43,666 bases of DNA from contig JAHDFR010000002.1 in assembly GCA_020628065.1 (NCBI GenBank), positions 100,630-144,295 of the forward strand. Reading direction: 5' to 3'. Of the stretch, positions 31,955 to 40,891 are shown one piece after another. Position 1 is the stretch's first letter. Each line of letters begins with the position of its first letter. Position numbers and translations under genes: made by a program. Below the pieces are notes generated by a model that was not told where the DNA came from, searched no databases, and was given only the letters and a program-made list of their open reading frames with translations. The stretch comes from Acidimicrobiales bacterium (GTDB lineage: Bacteria; Actinomycetota; Acidimicrobiia; Acidimicrobiales; SZUA-35).

Positions 31955-33782
31955 CTGGATTCGTTGACTGCATAATCACCACCGCATCGCCGGGTACCAG
32001 TCGTGACGCGTCTTCCCGGCTTTGGTTGTCTAGTGCCGATGCATTGTTGGTGCCTGGCTGGTAGAGGCCTTCAAGTGCAGCGACGTCGGAATCGGGAGTG
32101 AACGACACGAGAGCGAACTCGGAAACGTTCGCCCGCTGGAGGCCCTTGGCCAGCTCGGACAGCTCGGCAGAGTCGACTAGAAGCCAACGGGTCTCATCGT
32201 AGATGGCCCACGAAACCCGTCCGGCCAGGGGCACGGTGGAAACCACGACCGGGGCCGGACTCCCGCTCGACACGTCAACGGTGGCTGTTTCGATTTCGGC
32301 CACCAACTCGGCGGTGGATTGGCGGACCCCGTGCAGGCTGTACAAGCCCAGCAGGTTGAGACACAGCCCGGCGGCGACGAACAAGGTCACCGTCGGGCGC
32401 CGAGCGGCCTTTGTCAACCGCTGAACGGCTTCTGACAGTGGGACCACCACTGCGACGACTCCCAATGGAATACCGGCGGCAAAGTATCGTCCGCCCCACT
32501 CAGCGACCCCGCCGTAGGTGTACTGGGTGGCGATGACGGCGAGAGCGTACAGACCGAAGGCCACCAGGCAGACTCGATTGGGGCCAGAAGAGAGGTGGGC
32601 GGGGCGAACGAGCAAAAGCCCGGCAACCAGAAGGGGACATGCGAACAGTAGGCCCGACACCATCACGCTGTCGCCCATGACGGCCCGGATGGCGATGGCC
32701 AGCACCGCCAACGCGCCGGCGGCGGGCGGGATCCAAGGCCGCGAATGGAACAACGCCTGTTCGCCTTGACGCCGCCCGGCTGTAAAGGCCATGCAGAGTA
32801 GGGCGATGGCGGCGGCGACGATCAGCAGATCAGCAGGCGAGCGGCCGGGATTCAACCAGGTTTGGGCGAATCCGAGCCAACGACCCACCAGGAATCCGGG
32901 CGACGTTGGTCGCCAAGCGGGGTTGGCCGGCCCGGTCACGTCCATCGCCACCGCCCGGTCGGTGGCAACGGCAATAACAGCACCGGCCAGTAACCATGCA
33001 CTGGTTTTGAGCGCTTCCCGTTGTCGTCTGGGGGTTGGGCGAACAGCCGATGGCTCCGAGGTTAAGGAGGTTTGCTCGGCCTCAACACCGGCCTTGGCAA
33101 GAATGCGGACGGGGACGGCGAGCGATGCCATCGCCATGGACAGGGCAATGGCGGCCGGCGCACCTTCGGTTCTGGCCAGGCAGGCCAGGCCAATGAGAAT
33201 GGCAGCACTTGCCCGATGGCGTCTCGCCTGCTCGGCAGCAGTCGATCGCAGGGCGAAGAACGCCGCCCAGGCAGCGGCGGCGGCGGCCACGGTGTGGGCG
33301 TATCCGATGTAGGCATCGAAGAACAGCGGGCTTAGCAGACCGGTGATCCAAAGCGACCATAGGGCCAGATCCGGTCGGAACAAGGCGGTGATTCGCGCCG
33401 CCGCCACGGCGGACGCGATGGTCCCGACCGCTGAGAGAACCAGAACCAACCCGAATCCGCCGACTGACAGCAGGCCGGCCACGGTCCAGGTCAGGAATGG
33501 ATGTTTGGCCAGTGTCACGTACCGGTGGGGATCGCCGGCGGCCAGCGTCGGCCGTTGAGCCAGGTGCAGGCCGTAGTAGTGGCCTTGGGGATCGGCTTGG
33601 GGGAGTGGATGGCGTGATGTCCATCCGGTGCCGTCAAGCAGGTGAGAGCTCTGATGGAGTTGTGCCCCAACGTCGGCCGACCACACGGCGTCGCTGCCGA
33701 TCAGCGGCAGCAGGGCGAGTATCAGCGCCGCCAGTGCTAGCCCGTGTCGTCCCAGCCCGGCCGCCGGTGGCTCAAGAGTCAT
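31944..33782 (-). CDS. Polytopic membrane protein, predicted GT-C-type glycosyltransferase-like
   Basis: The 612-residue protein has a first membrane helix (residues 12-30) and then an extracytoplasmic loop with an acidic residue ([15 protein letters not shown]). About ten further hydrophobic segments reach to about residue 480. A soluble C-terminal domain of about 130 residues ends the protein ([20 protein letters not shown]). This is the outline of GT-C glycosyltransferases that use lipid-linked sugars, but no diagnostic motif allows a substrate to be named. It stands on the opposite strand between uvrB and uvrA, interrupting a usual actinobacterial order. It may serve the surface-glycan genes further right. 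The ATG at 33782 is the only good start. Confidence 0.65.
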   Translation of the reverse strand: MTLEPPAAGLGRHGLALAALILALLPLIGSDAVWSADVGAQLHQSSHLLDGTGWTSRHPLPQADPQGHYYGLHLAQRPTLAAGDPHRYVTLAKHPFLTWTVAGLLSVGGFGLVLVLSAVGTIASAVAAARITALFRPDLALWSLWITGLLSPLFFDAYIGYAHTVAAAAAAWAAFFALRSTAAEQARRHRASAAILIGLACLARTEGAPAAIALSMAMASLAVPVRILAKAGVEAEQTSLTSEPSAVRPTPRRQREALKTSAWLLAGAVIAVATDRAVAMDVTGPANPAWRPTSPGFLVGRWLGFAQTWLNPGRSPADLLIVAAAIALLCMAFTAGRRQGEQALFHSRPWIPPAAGALAVLAIAIRAVMGDSVMVSGLLFACPLLVAGLLLVRPAHLSSGPNRVCLVAFGLYALAVIATQYTYGGVAEWGGRYFAAGIPLGVVAVVVPLSEAVQRLTKAARRPTVTLFVAAGLCLNLLGLYSLHGVRQSTAELVAEIETATVDVSSGSPAPVVVSTVPLAGRVSWAIYDETRWLLVDSAELSELAKGLQRANVSEFALVSFTPDSDVAALEGLYQPGTNNASALDNQSREDASRLVPGDAVVIMQSTNPAGR

Positions 33783-33849
33783 TGGGATTCAATCGGCTTG
33801 GCTGTTCGGGAAGTGAACCGTGGCACCTTTCGCTTCGGTGGCTGATCGA

Positions 33850-33872
33850 CTGTCACAGGCGGCCGGTAGCCT
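33850..33872 (+). promoter_or_regulatory. RecA-NDp-like damage promoter of uvrA
   Basis: CTGTCACAG (33850-33858), an eight-base spacer, then TAGCCT (33867-33872) follow the layout TTGTCRGTG-N8-TANNNT of the mycobacterial RecA-independent, PafBC-dependent damage promoter. Six of nine upstream positions match, and the spacing is exact. The uvrA GTG lies nine bases beyond. Confidence 0.5.
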
Positions 33873-33881
33873 TGGGCGTAC

Positions 33882-36758
33882 GTGGCTGGAAAAATCGTGG
33901 TTAGAGGAGCCCGTGAGCACAATCTCCGGGGTGTAGACGTCGAACTCCCGCGCGACAAACTGATTGTCTTTACCGGATTGTCCGGTTCTGGCAAGTCATC
34001 GCTGGCTTTTGACACTATTTATGCCGAGGGCCAACGGCGCTATGTGGAGTCGTTGTCGGCCTACGCCCGGCAGTTCCTCGGCCAGATGGACAAGCCCGAT
34101 GTGGATTTCATCGAAGGTCTGTCGCCGGCCATCTCCATCGACCAGAAGTCGGCCAGCCGGAACCCTCGCTCGACCGTCGGCACCATCACCGAGGTGTACG
34201 ACTATCTCCGACTGCTGTTCGCACGGGTCGGCATTCCGCACGATCCCGAGACGGGTGAGCCCTTGGTTCGCCAGACCCCGCAGCAGATCGTTGACCGTGC
34301 GTTGACGCTGGCCGAGGGAACCCGCTTTCAGGTTCTGGCTCCGGTCGTTCGGGGAAGGAAGGGAACCTATGAGACCCTTCTGACCGACATGAGCAAACAG
34401 GGTTTCGCCCGGGCGATCGTGGATGATGAGCTGGTCGAGCTGGGTGGTGACCTGCCCGAACTTGCCCGCTACGAGACCCATGACATCAGGATCGTCATCG
34501 ATCGGCTTGTACGTCGCGATGGCATTGAGCGTCGACTCACCGACTCAATCGAGACGGCCCTGAAGCTGGCTGACGGCGTGGCCGAGGTGCAGATCGTTCC
34601 GGCCAAGGGCAGTGACGACGAACCCGAGACGCTGGTGTTCAGCCAGCACTTGTCCAGACCGAGCGACGGCAAAAGTTTCGAAGAACTCGCCCCCCGAAAT
34701 TTCTCATTCAACTCGCCGTACGGCGCCTGTGAGTCATGCGACGGCTTGGGTACAACGTTTGAGGTCGACCCTAATCTCATCGTGCCGAATCCCGACCTGT
34801 CGGTGGCCGATGGTGCCATCCACCCCTGGTTCTCCCGACGCAGCCAGTACTTCGAGCGTTTGACCTTCAGCGTTTGTGACAAGTTCTCCATCCCCACCGA
34901 CGTCGCCTGGAGCGAGCTTGAGACCAAGCAGCGGAACATTTTGCTGCATGGCCAGGCTCGCCCGTCGGCCAACCCCAGCGGTGCGGCTCGCAAGGTTAAG
35001 GTCACCGTCCGGTACAAGAACCGGTTCGGTCGCCAGCGGACGTATAACGCAACGTTTGAAGGGGTCGTACCCTATCTTCGCCGTCGTCATCGCGAAGCCG
35101 AGTCCGACGGTACCCGAGAGCAAATCGAAGGGTATATGCGGGAGGTTCACTGCCCGGTTTGTGGAGGGGCCAGGCTAAACCCGCTCTCGCTGGCATCACG
35201 GATCGATGGTCGGAACATTTTCGATATTTGCTCGATGTCCATTGGTGAAGCAGCGAAAGTCTTGGCCGGTTTGGAGCTGACCGACCGCGAGCTCATCATC
35301 GCCGACCGGGTCATCAAAGAGATCAACTCCCGGCTGAGCTTCCTTCTCGATGTGGGGCTCGACTACCTCAGCCTCAGTCGCTCGGCCGCTACTCTCTCCG
35401 GCGGCGAAGCACAGCGCATTCGGCTGGCCAGCCAGATCGGTTCCGGCCTGGTCGGTGTGCTCTACGTTCTCGACGAACCGTCGATCGGGCTGCACCAACG
35501 AGACAACGCCAAGTTGATATCAACCCTCTGTCGACTCAGGGACATCGGAAATACCGTCCTGGTGGTCGAACACGATGAAGACACGATTCGTGTCAGCGAT
35601 CACGTGGTTGATATCGGCCCCGGAGCCGGCGAGCATGGCGGCGACGTGGTCTACAGCGGCCCGGTCAAGGGCTTGCTGAAGCGTCGAGGTTCGGTGACCG
35701 GGCAGTACCTGAGTGGCAAGAAGACCATTCCGTTGCCCGAGCAGCGCCGCCAGCCCGGTGAGGCACGCCTGCAGATCAAGGGTGCCAGGGAGAACAACCT
35801 CAAAGACATCGACGTTGACATTCCTTTGGGCTGTTTTGTGGCTGTGACCGGTGTTTCTGGGTCAGGCAAGTCGACCTTGATCAACTCGATCCTCCTGCGA
35901 TCGCTGATGCAGCAGGTCTATGGCTCCAAGGTTCCCCCTGGTCTGCACAAGTCGATTACCGGGCTTGAGTATCTGGACAAAGTGATCGACATCGACCAGT
36001 CGCCAATCGGTCGGACCCCTAGGTCAAACCCTGCGACATACACCGGCGTGTTCGACTCGATCCGCAAGCTGTTCGCCCAGACCAACGAGTCCAAGGTCCG
36101 CGGTTACATGCCCGGCCGTTTCAGCTTCAACGTTGCCGGCGGACGGTGCGAGACATGCTCTGGTGACGGCACCATCAAGATCGAGATGCACTTCCTGCCC
36201 GATGTGTATGTGCCATGCGAGGTCTGCAAGGGCGCTCGATATAACCGGGACACGTTGGACATTCAGTTCAAGGGCAAGAGCATCGCCGACGTCTTGAACA
36301 TGCCGATTGAAGAGGCGCTTGAGTTCTTCTCCAAGCAACCGCCGATCGCCAGGCACCTGCAGACCCTGACCGACGTTGGTTTGGGCTATGTGCGGTTGGG
36401 GCAGCCCGCTCCAACCCTTAGCGGGGGCGAGGCTCAGCGGGTGAAGCTGGCGTCCGAACTGGCCAAGCGGTCGACAGGACACACCATCTATCTGCTGGAT
36501 GAGCCCACCACCGGCCTTCACTTCGAGGACATCCGCCGCCTGCTCACGGTCCTGAGTCGCCTTGTTGAGCAGGGAAATACCGTTTTGGTCATCGAGCACA
36601 ATCTCGATGTGATCAAGACCGCTGACTGGGTGATCGATCTCGGCCCCAACGGTGGTGACGGTGGGGGAACTGTGGTGGCTACCGGCTCGCCGGAGGACAT
36701 CGTCAAGTCCAACAGTTTCACCGGCCGCTTCCTGGCGCCGGTGCTGTCTTCCGACTGA
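33882..36758 (+). CDS. uvrA: Excinuclease ABC subunit A (UvrA)
   Basis: UvrA is the damage-recognising ATPase of excision repair. The 958-residue protein has two ABC modules. Module I has Walker [10 protein letters not shown] near residue 32, zinc ligands in CESCDGLG and CPVCGGAR, the signature [19 protein letters not shown] and Walker [14 protein letters not shown]. Module II has Walker [10 protein letters not shown], zinc ligands CETCSGDG and [21 protein letters not shown] and [12 protein letters not shown]. All catalytic parts are present. The GTG at 33882 starts [15 protein letters not shown], the expected N-terminus. No Shine-Dalgarno sequence is seen, but a damage-type promoter is close by. 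Confidence 0.97.
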   Translation: MAGKIVVRGAREHNLRGVDVELPRDKLIVFTGLSGSGKSSLAFDTIYAEGQRRYVESLSAYARQFLGQMDKPDVDFIEGLSPAISIDQKSASRNPRSTVGTITEVYDYLRLLFARVGIPHDPETGEPLVRQTPQQIVDRALTLAEGTRFQVLAPVVRGRKGTYETLLTDMSKQGFARAIVDDELVELGGDLPELARYETHDIRIVIDRLVRRDGIERRLTDSIETALKLADGVAEVQIVPAKGSDDEPETLVFSQHLSRPSDGKSFEELAPRNFSFNSPYGACESCDGLGTTFEVDPNLIVPNPDLSVADGAIHPWFSRRSQYFERLTFSVCDKFSIPTDVAWSELETKQRNILLHGQARPSANPSGAARKVKVTVRYKNRFGRQRTYNATFEGVVPYLRRRHREAESDGTREQIEGYMREVHCPVCGGARLNPLSLASRIDGRNIFDICSMSIGEAAKVLAGLELTDRELIIADRVIKEINSRLSFLLDVGLDYLSLSRSAATLSGGEAQRIRLASQIGSGLVGVLYVLDEPSIGLHQRDNAKLISTLCRLRDIGNTVLVVEHDEDTIRVSDHVVDIGPGAGEHGGDVVYSGPVKGLLKRRGSVTGQYLSGKKTIPLPEQRRQPGEARLQIKGARENNLKDIDVDIPLGCFVAVTGVSGSGKSTLINSILLRSLMQQVYGSKVPPGLHKSITGLEYLDKVIDIDQSPIGRTPRSNPATYTGVFDSIRKLFAQTNESKVRGYMPGRFSFNVAGGRCETCSGDGTIKIEMHFLPDVYVPCEVCKGARYNRDTLDIQFKGKSIADVLNMPIEEALEFFSKQPPIARHLQTLTDVGLGYVRLGQPAPTLSGGEAQRVKLASELAKRSTGHTIYLLDEPTTGLHFEDIRRLLTVLSRLVEQGNTVLVIEHNLDVIKTADWVIDLGPNGGDGGGTVVATGSPEDIVKSNSFTGRFLAPVLSSD

Positions 36759-36869
36759 CCTCGTTTCAATTGAGCTGACAACGGCCTAGGCCATCAGGTT
36801 TATGGTCTGACCTATCCGGGCCGATAGAGACGGCATGTCCGTCCGAGTCGGTTGCCATGAGGGTCGTAG

Positions 36870-38219
36870 GTGAATCCGGCCGTCCGCCTGAGCTATAGCT
36901 TCGGCGCGGTCACCCTGATCGCCGTCGCCGCCTACCTGCACTCGGTTTATCTGGCCCCGGAACCGTATCTGCTAGTGGCAAACGTTCGCCTGGTCTGGTG
37001 GGCACTGCTGGCCGCCACCCACCTTGTGTTGACCTATGTGGTCGGCCTTCCCGATCTTCCGTCCTCGCGTCATGGGGCGATGGTAAGAGGTTTGGTGGCG
37101 GTCGGCCTTGCCTTCGCCGTAATCGCCTCGTTTCAGACGATCTTGGCCACGCCGCTATTGCCTCGATCGTCGTCAGCATTGGTCGGTGTAATCCTGCCGG
37201 TTTGGGCCGTGGTCGGCTGGCATCTGTCCCGGGACGTGTCGGCTCGTACCGCTGCTCGCCATCAGGTGTTCGCTGTGGTCGGGCGGGACGAGGACGGACT
37301 GAGCCTCAGGGATGATCTGGCTCAAAGGATGGAGCGTCCTGCGGTGCTCGTCGGCTGGATGACCGTGGCCGAGGTGGCCGCATCCACCACTCCACGGCTG
37401 ATCGAGAAGGTGGAGGAACGCAACGCCTCGCTCATTGTGCTTGACACCGAGGCTCAAGGATCGACCGCTGTGGTTGATCAGGCTGCGATTCTCCACCGGC
37501 GAGGTTGTCGGATTCGCCCTCTGACTCTGTTTTACGAAGAGTGGATTGGGAAGCTACCGCATAGCGAGTTGGCCCGCACCTCATTGCTGTTTGACATCGG
37601 TGAGTTGCACCGAACCCGCTACGTGCGGGCTAAGCGCATCGTGGATGTTGGCTTTTCCGCTGTTGGTCTGGCGGCGCTGGGTTTGATCACGCCCCTTGTC
37701 GCTTTGGCCAATCTGCGATGGAACCGGGGTCCGCTGTTCTATCGCCAGATGAGGGTGGGGAAAGACGGTGAGCCGTTTGAGATTTTGAAGCTGCGTACCA
37801 TGACGCCGAGTGTCGGCCGAGCGGCTTCCGCCGACGAATCGACCGATAGCGAGTGGACATCAACCGATGACACGCGCATCACGGCGTTGGGCGGCCTATT
37901 GCGGCGCTCTCACCTTGATGAGTTGCCCCAGGTGGTGAACGTTCTTCGAGGTGAACTGTCATTGGTCGGGCCCCGTCCGGAGCAGATTCACTACGTCGAG
38001 GAACTGTCGGCCAAAATCGCCTTCTTCGACACCCGGCACGTGGTGCGTCCCGGCATTACCGGTTGGGCTCAGGTCAAGCAGGGATACGCCTCCAGTGAGG
38101 GCGATGCCTTCGACAAGCTGCAGCATGACTTCTATTACCTGCGACGTCAGAGTCTGGGACTCGATGCCCGCATTTTGTGGAGGACGTCCCGGCAGGTAAT
38201 CCATCGGCGGGGTCGGTAG
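36870..38219 (+). CDS. Polyprenyl-phosphate sugar-1-phosphate transferase (bacterial sugar transferase family)
   Basis: Enzymes of this family attach the first sugar phosphate to undecaprenyl phosphate and so start synthesis of an exopolysaccharide or other surface glycan. The 449-residue protein has four N-terminal membrane helices (about 5-125) and a cytosolic CoA-binding-like stretch. A fifth hydrophobic segment (VGFSAVGLAALGLITPLVAL) leads to the catalytic domain: FYRQMRVGKDGEPFEILKLRTM, then RRSHLDELPQVVNVLRGELSLVGPRPE, and the C-terminal GITGWAQVKQGY. These are WbaP/CpsE-like motifs. The GTG has GAGGG seven bases upstream. The glycosyltransferase gene starts two bases after its stop. 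The sugar carried cannot be predicted. Confidence 0.9.
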   Translation: MNPAVRLSYSFGAVTLIAVAAYLHSVYLAPEPYLLVANVRLVWWALLAATHLVLTYVVGLPDLPSSRHGAMVRGLVAVGLAFAVIASFQTILATPLLPRSSSALVGVILPVWAVVGWHLSRDVSARTAARHQVFAVVGRDEDGLSLRDDLAQRMERPAVLVGWMTVAEVAASTTPRLIEKVEERNASLIVLDTEAQGSTAVVDQAAILHRRGCRIRPLTLFYEEWIGKLPHSELARTSLLFDIGELHRTRYVRAKRIVDVGFSAVGLAALGLITPLVALANLRWNRGPLFYRQMRVGKDGEPFEILKLRTMTPSVGRAASADESTDSEWTSTDDTRITALGGLLRRSHLDELPQVVNVLRGELSLVGPRPEQIHYVEELSAKIAFFDTRHVVRPGITGWAQVKQGYASSEGDAFDKLQHDFYYLRRQSLGLDARILWRTSRQVIHRRGR

Positions 38220-38221
38220 CG

Positions 38222-39457
38222 GTGGCGTCGCCTCGAACCGATGACGGCCGGCAAAGCCGATCGGGCGATCAGCCACCGACCTCGCCGTCGGTTCGTGTCG
38301 CTCAGGTGGTGACCAGCCTCGCTCACGGCGGCGCTCAGGAGACGGTGCTGGGAACGAGCCGAATACCGGTTGAACGTCGGAAACAGTTCGAGGTGAGCGT
38401 ACTGGCCGGAGACGGTGCCAGCGCCGAGCCGACACTGTGGGACGAGTCGTGTGTTGACGGGCTGGACATCATTCCGGTACCGGCACTGGTTCGTCGGCTG
38501 AGCATGATCGATGATGTGCGGGCGTTGCGGTGGCTGATCCGATGGCTTCGTACCAATCAGCCTGATGTGGTGCACACCCACTCGTCGAAGGCCGGGGTGC
38601 TGGGCCGTCTGGCGGCTTTTGTCGTCGGGATTCCGGTGGTGCACACCGTTCATGGCTGGGGTTCGACCCCGGTGAGCCATCCGCTGGCCCGCCGAGGGGT
38701 GTTGGGGCTCGAGCGCCTGCTGGCCCGAATCACCGATCGGCTCGTGGTTGTCGGAGAGGGCGACCGCCGTCAGGGTTTGGAGTGGGGTGTTGGTTCCGAC
38801 AGCCAGTATCGGTTGATTCGTAGTGGGATCTCCATTTCGACCGATCCGGCGGCGGCAGTTGGACTGCGTCGTCGTCTGCGCCGGGAACTGGGAATAGACG
38901 ATCGCTTTGTTGTTGGAATGGTTGCTCGTTTCAGCCGTCAAAAGGACCACGACACGTTGCTGCGAGCGATCGCCGAGGTCGCTCGAACCGATCTTGGTCC
39001 GTCGCTCACCCTGCTGTTGGTCGGTGACGGTCCAACCCGTCGCGAAGTTGAGGCCACCGTCTCTCAACTGGGTTTGGCTGATCAAGTAGTGTTCCTCGGT
39101 CATCGGGTCGACGCTGCGCAGCTGGTACATGCGGTTGACGTTTCGGTGGTGTCGTCGAGGTGGGAGGGTCTGCCTCGTACGGTGCTCGAGGCGGCTGCTG
39201 CCGGTGTTCCGGTCGTTGCTTCGAATGTGGGCAGCGTCGGCGACTTCATCGAGAACGAGCACACCGGTCTGCTTGTCGAGCCTGGTGACGCCGCTGGGAT
39301 GGCACGATCGATCATCTCGCTGGGGCTGAATTCCGCTCTTCGGAGTCGCTTGGCTGACGCCGCGTCGCTGCGAGTGCAGGAGTTCAGCGACGACGAGATG
39401 CGGTCCCGCACTATGGAACTATGGCTTGATGTGGCCGGTTCCGTCTACCGTCGCTAG
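38222..39457 (+). CDS. GT4 family glycosyltransferase
   Basis: The protein is a retaining GT-B glycosyltransferase that probably adds a sugar to the lipid-linked intermediate made by its neighbour. The N-terminal half has VVTSLAHGGAQETVLG, HTHSSKAGVLGRL and VVHTVHGWG. The C-terminal half has VGMVARFSRQKDHDTLL, LLLVGDGPTRREVE, and the nucleotide-sugar site SSRWEGLPRTVLEAAAAGVPVV with its E-x7-E pair. I start at the GTG at 38222, two bases after the upstream stop. A GTG at 38177 would overlap the upstream gene by 43 bases and add 15 unconserved residues. The resulting length of 411 residues is usual. It lacks membrane segments. Confidence 0.88.
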   Translation: MASPRTDDGRQSRSGDQPPTSPSVRVAQVVTSLAHGGAQETVLGTSRIPVERRKQFEVSVLAGDGASAEPTLWDESCVDGLDIIPVPALVRRLSMIDDVRALRWLIRWLRTNQPDVVHTHSSKAGVLGRLAAFVVGIPVVHTVHGWGSTPVSHPLARRGVLGLERLLARITDRLVVVGEGDRRQGLEWGVGSDSQYRLIRSGISISTDPAAAVGLRRRLRRELGIDDRFVVGMVARFSRQKDHDTLLRAIAEVARTDLGPSLTLLLVGDGPTRREVEATVSQLGLADQVVFLGHRVDAAQLVHAVDVSVVSSRWEGLPRTVLEAAAAGVPVVASNVGSVGDFIENEHTGLLVEPGDAAGMARSIISLGLNSALRSRLADAASLRVQEFSDDEMRSRTMELWLDVAGSVYRR

Positions 39458-39468
39458 CTGGGTTGTTG

Positions 39469-40749
39469 ATGAATCGCTGGTTTGGTCGCATCGCTTGGTC
39501 GGTGGCGGCGCAGGGAGCGTCGAGCGTCCCCAACTTCGGCCTGTACGCGGTTATGGCCTGGGCATTGACGCCATCGAACTTTGGTCGATTCGTCGCCTTG
39601 ATGGCGGTTTACCACCTGGTTTTGGCCCTCGCCCGTTCTGCTCTGTTTGAACCGTACGTGGCCGATCCCTCTCGTTCCACCGGTCGGTCGGGCAGGTCGA
39701 TCGCTCTGGCGGCAGGCGGCGCCCTGGCGGTGGTGGTTGTCGGCCTCATTGTTGATTCACCGTCGGCCTCATGGGTCATTATGGCCTTGGCCATGATTCC
39801 CCTGCTGGCCCAGGACGGACTTCGCCACCTGGGTTGGGCCTCCGGGAGGCCCTGGATTCCCCTTGTCCTCGATCTCACCTGGGTCGTGGTCTTTGCCATT
39901 GGATTGGTGGCCGTGACCGGCGTCGGGACGTGGTCTGGTGCGGCCATCGACACCAACAGCCTGGAGCCGCTGTTGCTTGGTACATGGGTGGCGGGAGGCG
40001 CCGCCGGCGCGCTACTGGGAACGATCGGATGGCTTGTGCAGGAGGCGCCTGATGTCACTTCACCTGACGCCGCTTCGGGCCGGACGGCTCCGGATCCCTC
40101 AGACTCCGAGCAGATGTCCGCCGTGCGCATCATGGGTCGAAGCCAGGCCATTCAGAGCACGGCATTCAATTTGTTGCCGCTGATCGTCGCTGTCGCCATC
40201 TCTCCGTCGACGGCTTCGGCGGTCAAGTCGGTGCTCCTTCCGTTCACCCCGATTTTGACCACGGTGGCGGGAACACGCCTGGTGACTCTTCCGGCTATGC
40301 GACAGGCGGTGGCCGGTGGTCGTCACGCCATTGATCGGCTGGCGGTAACCATCGTCGGAGCCGGTACAGGCTTTGCCCTGGTCGGCGGGCTGCTCACCGT
40401 CGCTGCTCTGACCTGGCTTCCTCTTGGGGCCGAGGGGTCGGCGCTGGCCTACAGCCGCTCGGTGGCCTGGTGGGGCTTGGCCATTACCACCATGTCGGTG
40501 GTTGACAAGTTTTTGGCCGATGCGTTGGCCCTGGGACGTCGGGACCTGCCGGTGATTCCAATGCGCCTGCTGGCGCTGGCCATTGAGTGGGCGGTTCTAA
40601 TCACCGTCACGCTGAGTAAGCCGGAGGCCGACGTTGCCGTGGCCTGGGCGGTCGGCTTGGCTCTCGGCTCGATGGTTTGGGTTGCTCCGACGGCGGTAGG
40701 TCGACGGGCATCGGCGGGTTTGTCCGGACGATCGGTTAGGTCGGCGTAG
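39469..40749 (+). CDS. Polytopic membrane protein, likely Wzx-type polysaccharide flippase
   Basis: The 426-residue protein is almost wholly hydrophobic, with about 11-12 membrane segments. It begins SVAAQGASSVPNFGLYAVMAWALTP and SNFGRFVALMAVYHL, which resemble the first helices of Wzx/MVF polysaccharide exporters (the F-G-R-F pattern after the second helix). It follows the sugar-phosphate transferase and glycosyltransferase genes directly, which supports a role in flipping the lipid-linked glycan. I prefer the ATG at 39469 to the two TTG codons just before it. Motif conservation is weak, so the name rests partly on context. It ends 142 bases before uvrC. Confidence 0.65.
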   Translation: MNRWFGRIAWSVAAQGASSVPNFGLYAVMAWALTPSNFGRFVALMAVYHLVLALARSALFEPYVADPSRSTGRSGRSIALAAGGALAVVVVGLIVDSPSASWVIMALAMIPLLAQDGLRHLGWASGRPWIPLVLDLTWVVVFAIGLVAVTGVGTWSGAAIDTNSLEPLLLGTWVAGGAAGALLGTIGWLVQEAPDVTSPDAASGRTAPDPSDSEQMSAVRIMGRSQAIQSTAFNLLPLIVAVAISPSTASAVKSVLLPFTPILTTVAGTRLVTLPAMRQAVAGGRHAIDRLAVTIVGAGTGFALVGGLLTVAALTWLPLGAEGSALAYSRSVAWWGLAITTMSVVDKFLADALALGRRDLPVIPMRLLALAIEWAVLITVTLSKPEADVAVAWAVGLALGSMVWVAPTAVGRRASAGLSGRSVRSA

Positions 40750-40879
40750 CCACTCGACCTAGTCGGTGTCACGGGGCCAGTCCACCTTGGTTGCGCCTTC
40801 TGAGTCAAGCCGGTCTGAGTTGGTCCGACTGACGTAGCCCAACTGGGTTATGGGGCCACGAGTTGGATGGTGCCGGAGT

Positions 40880-40885
40880 TAGATT
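40880..40885 (+). promoter_or_regulatory. Candidate -10 box for leaderless uvrC
   Basis: TAGATT ends six bases before the uvrC GTG. TTGGATGGT stands eight bases upstream (40863-40871), but it matches only four of nine positions of the damage element TTGTCRGTG. Confidence 0.45.
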
Positions 40886-40891
40886 GAACTG

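Noticed and set aside
38147-39262. 371-residue minus-strand frame
   Set aside because: It is antisense to the GT4 glycosyltransferase gene and has low-complexity Gln/Asn/His composition.
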